Assembly: GCA_937934635.1 (NCBI GenBank)
Contig: CALGZD010000267.1
Span: forward strand, 1-9,120
Origin: an uncultured Deinococcales bacterium
GTDB lineage: Bacteria; Deinococcota; Deinococci; Deinococcales; Trueperaceae
Direction of reading: 5' to 3'
DNA: 9,120 nucleotides
How positions within the stretch are numbered: the stretch's first letter is position 1; each line of letters begins with the position of its first letter. The notes beneath the pieces were generated by a model, which was not told the origin of the DNA, made no database searches, and worked only from the letters and a program-made list of their open reading frames with translations. The translations under genes were made by a program, and so were the position numbers. This document shows positions 6,947 through 9,120 of this stretch, one piece after another.

Positions 6947-6980
6947 GCGGCATGTACGGAGGTAAACGTACTTGTTCCGC
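6947..6980 (+). promoter_or_regulatory. Leader hairpin upstream of the small secreted-protein gene
   Basis: GTACG (6954-6958) pairs with CGTAC (6967-6971) around an eight-base loop GAGGTAAA, and GCGG (6947-6950) with CCGC (6977-6980) as an outer stem. The outer arm abuts the AGGGGG ribosome binding site (6981-6986). The loop holds a second SD-like GAGG. TATAAG at 6941-6946 resembles a -10 box but has no good -35. Structure could tune translation; no riboswitch class is recognised. Confidence 0.35.
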
Positions 6981-6993
6981 AGGGGGTCTTAAT

Positions 6994-7341
6994 ATGAGAT
7001 TAGCAGTCATCGTTTTTTCTTTACTTTTCAGCTTTGCATTTGCAGAAAATAAGGCAGTTTCCGCAGTTTCTTTAGAGTCTTGTGATTCTGATCAGATTAT
7101 TTCTCAAAGTGTCGATGCTAAAAAGGCAGAACTAGAGTTCACCAGCAACAAGAGTATTGCAAAATGCTTTTTTTCACTGAATGCTCAAATGAATGCTAAC
7201 GGCTGGGAAAGAGCTAGGAATACTAACAATATCTACCAAGGCAACCTTTATCGCATCATCTATGCGCAAGAAGATGGCGCAAAGCAGATGCTTATTGTTC
7301 GCAAGGTAGATAATGTCTACAAGGTAATTCTGGATCTTTAA
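6994..7341 (+). CDS. Small secreted protein of unknown function
   Basis: 115 residues from the ATG at 6994, which I prefer over the in-frame ATG at 6952. AGGGGG sits seven bases before it, and starting here gives a classic Sec signal peptide: MRLAV, a hydrophobic core VIVFSLLFSFAFA and cleavage after AFA near residue 17. The mature part of about 98 residues is soluble and probably periplasmic or exported. It has two cysteines (in ESCDSD and AKCFF) that could form a disulfide, and a C-terminal half rich in short beta-strand-like stretches (YRIIYAQ, QMLIVRKV, VYKVILDL). I do not recognise a family. It is transcribed alone: a structured leader precedes it and a strong terminator follows, so its link with the photolyase genes upstream is only positional. 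Confidence 0.7.
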   Translation: MRLAVIVFSLLFSFAFAENKAVSAVSLESCDSDQIISQSVDAKKAELEFTSNKSIAKCFFSLNAQMNANGWERARNTNNIYQGNLYRIIYAQEDGAKQMLIVRKVDNVYKVILDL

Positions 7342-7345
7342 GAGA

Positions 7346-7371
7346 TATATAAAGTCTTAGTGCTTTATATA
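7346..7371 (+). other. AT-rich hairpin just after the small secreted-protein gene
   Basis: TATATAAAG (7346-7354) and CTTTATATA (7363-7371) pair perfectly around an eight-base loop, five bases past the stop codon. It is too AT-rich and lacks the T-run to terminate alone, but it may protect the 3' end or act with the strong terminator just downstream. Confidence 0.45.
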
Positions 7372-7398
7372 AATCGAAGAGTTTTCTTTCTTAGATAG

Positions 7399-7437
7399 AA
7401 AAGCCTGCACTCTACTGAAGAGTATGCAGGCTTTTTT
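7399..7437. terminator. Strong intrinsic terminator, probably bidirectional
   Basis: AAAAGCCTGCA pairs with TGCAGGCTTTT, a two-base bulge follows, then CTCT/AGAG closes a five-base loop ACTGA. Six T follow on the plus strand, ending the small secreted-protein transcript. The minus strand reads TTTTCTATC after the same stem, so it can also stop transcription of the convergent oxidase gene, whose stop is at 7521. Confidence 0.9.
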
Positions 7438-7439
7438 AT

Positions 7440-7510
7440 CTAAAGCTTAGGTCTAAGGCTAAAGCTTAGGTCTAAGCTAAGGCTTAGGTCTAAGGCTAAG
7501 GTCTAAAGCT
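7440..7510. repeat. Imperfect short tandem/inverted repeat block between convergent genes
   Basis: Four units each end in AGGT and begin CTAA: 7440-7452, 7453-7471, 7472-7489 and 7490-7502, with a fragment at 7503-7510. Unit length varies (13, 19, 18, 13). Each CTTAGGTCTAAG junction is itself close to palindromic, so the block is both a direct and an inverted repeat. It lies between the terminator and the oxidase stop codon and encodes nothing. Origin by slippage, or a protein-binding or DNA-structure site, is possible. Confidence 0.8.
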
Positions 7511-7520
7511 ATCTTGAAGA

Positions 7521-9120
7521 CTACCTTGTAATCTGAATAACCTTAGCTGCCGAAGGCACACCAGAACTATTGCTTGCAAACAAAAAGTAGTAACCTGGCA
7601 CAACCACATTAGGATTTGTGTGTGATGTTAGCTGATAATTACCATTACCTAGATTTGTAAAGTTCAAAGCATCTTGACGTAAGTCTGTATTCATACTATG
7701 CGTCGCTGAGGACAATCTAATCATGCTAAATCGCTTCATGTCACTTGCGCCACTGCCTGTAATGTTCACATTAAAGGTCTGACCATATCCAATATTAGTT
7801 GGTACTGAATTAATAATTGGTCGGGCAGCACGTGTTCCATTTGCATTGAAAAGATAAGGCGGTTCGTAAATTTCGGCATCTCGATGATTATAGAATGCTT
7901 CTGGATCATCAACATCTAGTCCACCACCTGCTGCAAGAATACGGCCATCTCGTAGCAAAAGACCTGAAGAGTGATAGTCCCGAGGTACGCTCATGGCAGC
8001 AACTGAACGCCAAGTATCTGTTGCAGGATTATAAATTTCAGAAACGACATTTGTAGTTGATTCATCGTAGATAATACCTGACCTGTTTCCACCAACAACT
8101 AAAATCTCGCCATTGGGCAATATGTGTGTGTTGTGATGTGTGCGAGCAAATTGCATATTTGCAAGTCGAGTAACCACAGGATTAGTACCATTGATGTCTA
8201 TCAGGACGCTTGTATTTGAGCTTCGATCTCCAGCTGTACCTCCAGTTATCATGATTTTCCCTTCGTCAATCATGACAGCCGTGCCATAACGACGATAGAA
8301 TTCATCTGTAATACCGTCTTGATTACGACTTCCTTTGCTTACAACTGAGCCATTACCTGTTGTAGTTATTTCATGCATTGGCAAGTTTCGACCTGAATGA
8401 AAAACAGTTCCCCTTGGACTTAAATGCATATAAGGATAGTTAAAAGGTGCAAATCCTCCTGAATCTACGCCTTCAAGGCTAACACCAGTCAAATCATTCC
8501 ATGCGCCATTTGAGTAGAAGTCAGTAGCGTAAGTATCAGTACCATTATTGATATTTGCACCCTGTCCTATCGAAACAAGTACATCATCATTAGCATCGAC
8601 AACAGCCGTTCCATACCAATGGAAATTAGGCATATCTGCTAAACGTGACCAAGAATTGCCATTAAAAATACTGACTTTCTTCGAGTTGTTATTATAAGTT
8701 TGACCGCCTCCCCCAGCTGCAAACACTGTACCATCAGATAATATACTAATCCCTGCACAAAACATAGCATGTGTAGGATTATCTACTTCTTGGAAAGTAC
8801 TGTTATTTGGATTATATATTGTACCTTGTGTGTAATTGTTATTTGGACCACGAATGGTATCTTCAGTAGCTCCAGCCCATGCTAGTATACGACCATCAGG
8901 TAAATTCGCCATATGGGTGGCAGTAACTGGCCACTGCTGTACAGCACCCCAGAGACCATTACCACTTGAAGGAATAATGACAGACTCTTGTACTGTTGGG
9001 TTGGATGGAGGAGGTGGTGCGACATTAGCACCTCCTAAAACACAGTTGTCAAAATGAGCAGTAGACTCACTATAGAGTGTAACCACCGCGTACCTTGTGT
9101 TGGCTGGTGCTGTAGCAGTA
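7521..9120 (-). CDS. Galactose/glyoxal-oxidase-like copper-radical oxidase (AA5-like), N-terminus beyond right edge
   Basis: 532 codons are open to the right edge with no real start, so the N-terminus lies outside. Numbering from the GTG at 9086 (not a start, as it lies within a domain), residues about 45-415 form a kelch-type beta-propeller and 421-519 the 'early set' C-terminal domain (PF09118-like). All copper and cofactor residues of galactose oxidase are visible: Cys110 in MFCAG and Tyr158 in HWYGT (the thioether-linked Tyr-Cys pair), Tyr371-His372 in RDYHSSGLLL, and His463 in ATHSMNTDLR. The WY context of Tyr158 resembles glyoxal oxidases more than galactose oxidase itself. Such enzymes oxidise an alcohol or aldehyde with O2 and release H2O2. 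Residues before about 20 repeat the end of the binding module seen in the deacetylase-like lipoprotein (YSES..HFDNC), followed by a Pro-rich linker. Substrate is not decidable; GlxA-type enzymes that modify cell-surface glycans are the closest bacterial analogy. Confidence 0.85.
   Translation of the reverse strand, partial: TATAPANTRYAVVTLYSESTAHFDNCVLGGANVAPPPPSNPTVQESVIIPSSGNGLWGAVQQWPVTATHMANLPDGRILAWAGATEDTIRGPNNNYTQGTIYNPNNSTFQEVDNPTHAMFCAGISILSDGTVFAAGGGGQTYNNNSKKVSIFNGNSWSRLADMPNFHWYGTAVVDANDDVLVSIGQGANINNGTDTYATDFYSNGAWNDLTGVSLEGVDSGGFAPFNYPYMHLSPRGTVFHSGRNLPMHEITTTGNGSVVSKGSRNQDGITDEFYRRYGTAVMIDEGKIMITGGTAGDRSSNTSVLIDINGTNPVVTRLANMQFARTHHNTHILPNGEILVVGGNRSGIIYDESTTNVVSEIYNPATDTWRSVAAMSVPRDYHSSGLLLRDGRILAAGGGLDVDDPEAFYNHRDAEIYEPPYLFNANGTRAARPIINSVPTNIGYGQTFNVNITGSGASDMKRFSMIRLSSATHSMNTDLRQDALNFTNLGNGNYQLTSHTNPNVVVPGYYFLFASNSSGVPSAAKVIQITR

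Larger units (their letters stand above)
6589..6951. other. Intergenic stretch without a convincing gene
   Basis: Between the photolyase stop and the leader of the next gene I see no supported coding region. The longest open frame (75 codons, plus, TTG start at 6609) has no ribosome binding site and no recognisable sequence. What the stretch does hold is a perfect hairpin at 6672-6699 and a pair of small hairpins at 6837-6870, plus several A-rich runs. It may carry the end of the photolyase transcript and an untranslated leader or small RNA. Confidence 0.5.

Noticed and set aside
6931..6980. Possible integron attC site (AACGTTATAAGGCGG followed by an inverted repeat) before the small gene
   Set aside because: The GTTRRRY/RYYYAAC core boxes do not fit, no second attC lies after the gene, and no integrase is visible.
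6952..6993. Upstream in-frame ATG as the start of the small secreted protein
   Set aside because: It would put 14 residues in front of a good signal peptide and lies inside the leader hairpin; ATG at 6994 has an AGGGGG at proper spacing.
7440..7510. CRISPR array
   Set aside because: Units are far too short, have no unique spacers, and no cas gene is present.
8836..9057. Plus-strand frame of 73 codons opposite the oxidase
   Set aside because: Antisense to the beta-propeller start and Pro-rich linker of the oxidase; no independent support.
9084..9086. GTG as the start of the oxidase gene
   Set aside because: The frame stays open to the window edge and the residues before it continue the binding module, so the gene begins beyond 9120.

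Overview
The window (9120 bp, AT-leaning, about 40% GC by eye) looks like a bacterial chromosome segment from a Gram-negative, probably marine or surface-living bacterium. The support is Shine-Dalgarno-led genes, a lipobox signal peptide whose +2 residue is not Asp (outer-membrane type lipoprotein), a Sec signal peptide on a small secreted protein, and a PF04244 photolyase coupled to a DUF2256 gene. I cannot fix the genus. No rRNA, tRNA, CRISPR array, transposase or integrase is visible.

Layout. (1) 1-3182, minus: a large lipoprotein, cut by the left edge, resembling the fungal exopolysaccharide deacetylase Agd3 (CE18), followed by a Pro/Thr linker and at least two Cys-containing carbohydrate-binding-like modules. 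(2) 3346-4503, minus: a photolyase/cryptochrome-like protein whose FAD-binding domain comes first and whose alpha/beta-like domain comes last. (3) Divergent from it, 4652-6588, plus: a two-gene, ATGA-coupled unit made of a DUF2256-DUF3253 zinc-ribbon protein and a PF04244 (bacterial 6-4 photolyase type) protein that has lost three of the four iron-sulfur cysteines. The unit starts inside a 16-bp tandem repeat. (4) 6589-6993: no convincing gene, but several hairpins. (5) 6994-7341, plus: a small secreted protein of unknown function with a strong terminator behind it. (6) 7440-7510: a short-period repeat block between convergent genes. (7) 7521-9120, minus: a galactose/glyoxal-oxidase-like copper-radical oxidase, cut by the right edge.

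How they may work together. The deacetylase-like lipoprotein and the oxidase look like two secreted enzymes of one system. The visible N-terminal tail of the oxidase repeats the end of the binding module found at the C-terminus of the deacetylase, although the genes lie over 4 kb apart. Agd3 acts on galactosaminogalactan, and copper-radical oxidases of this fold can oxidise galactose or GalNAc, so a shared cell-surface or matrix polysaccharide is an attractive but unproven target. The three genes between them form a separate photolyase/flavoprotein locus whose light or DNA-repair role is inferred only from family membership. The most interesting signals are the shared module, the cluster-less photolyase and the inverted domain order of the second photolyase-like protein.
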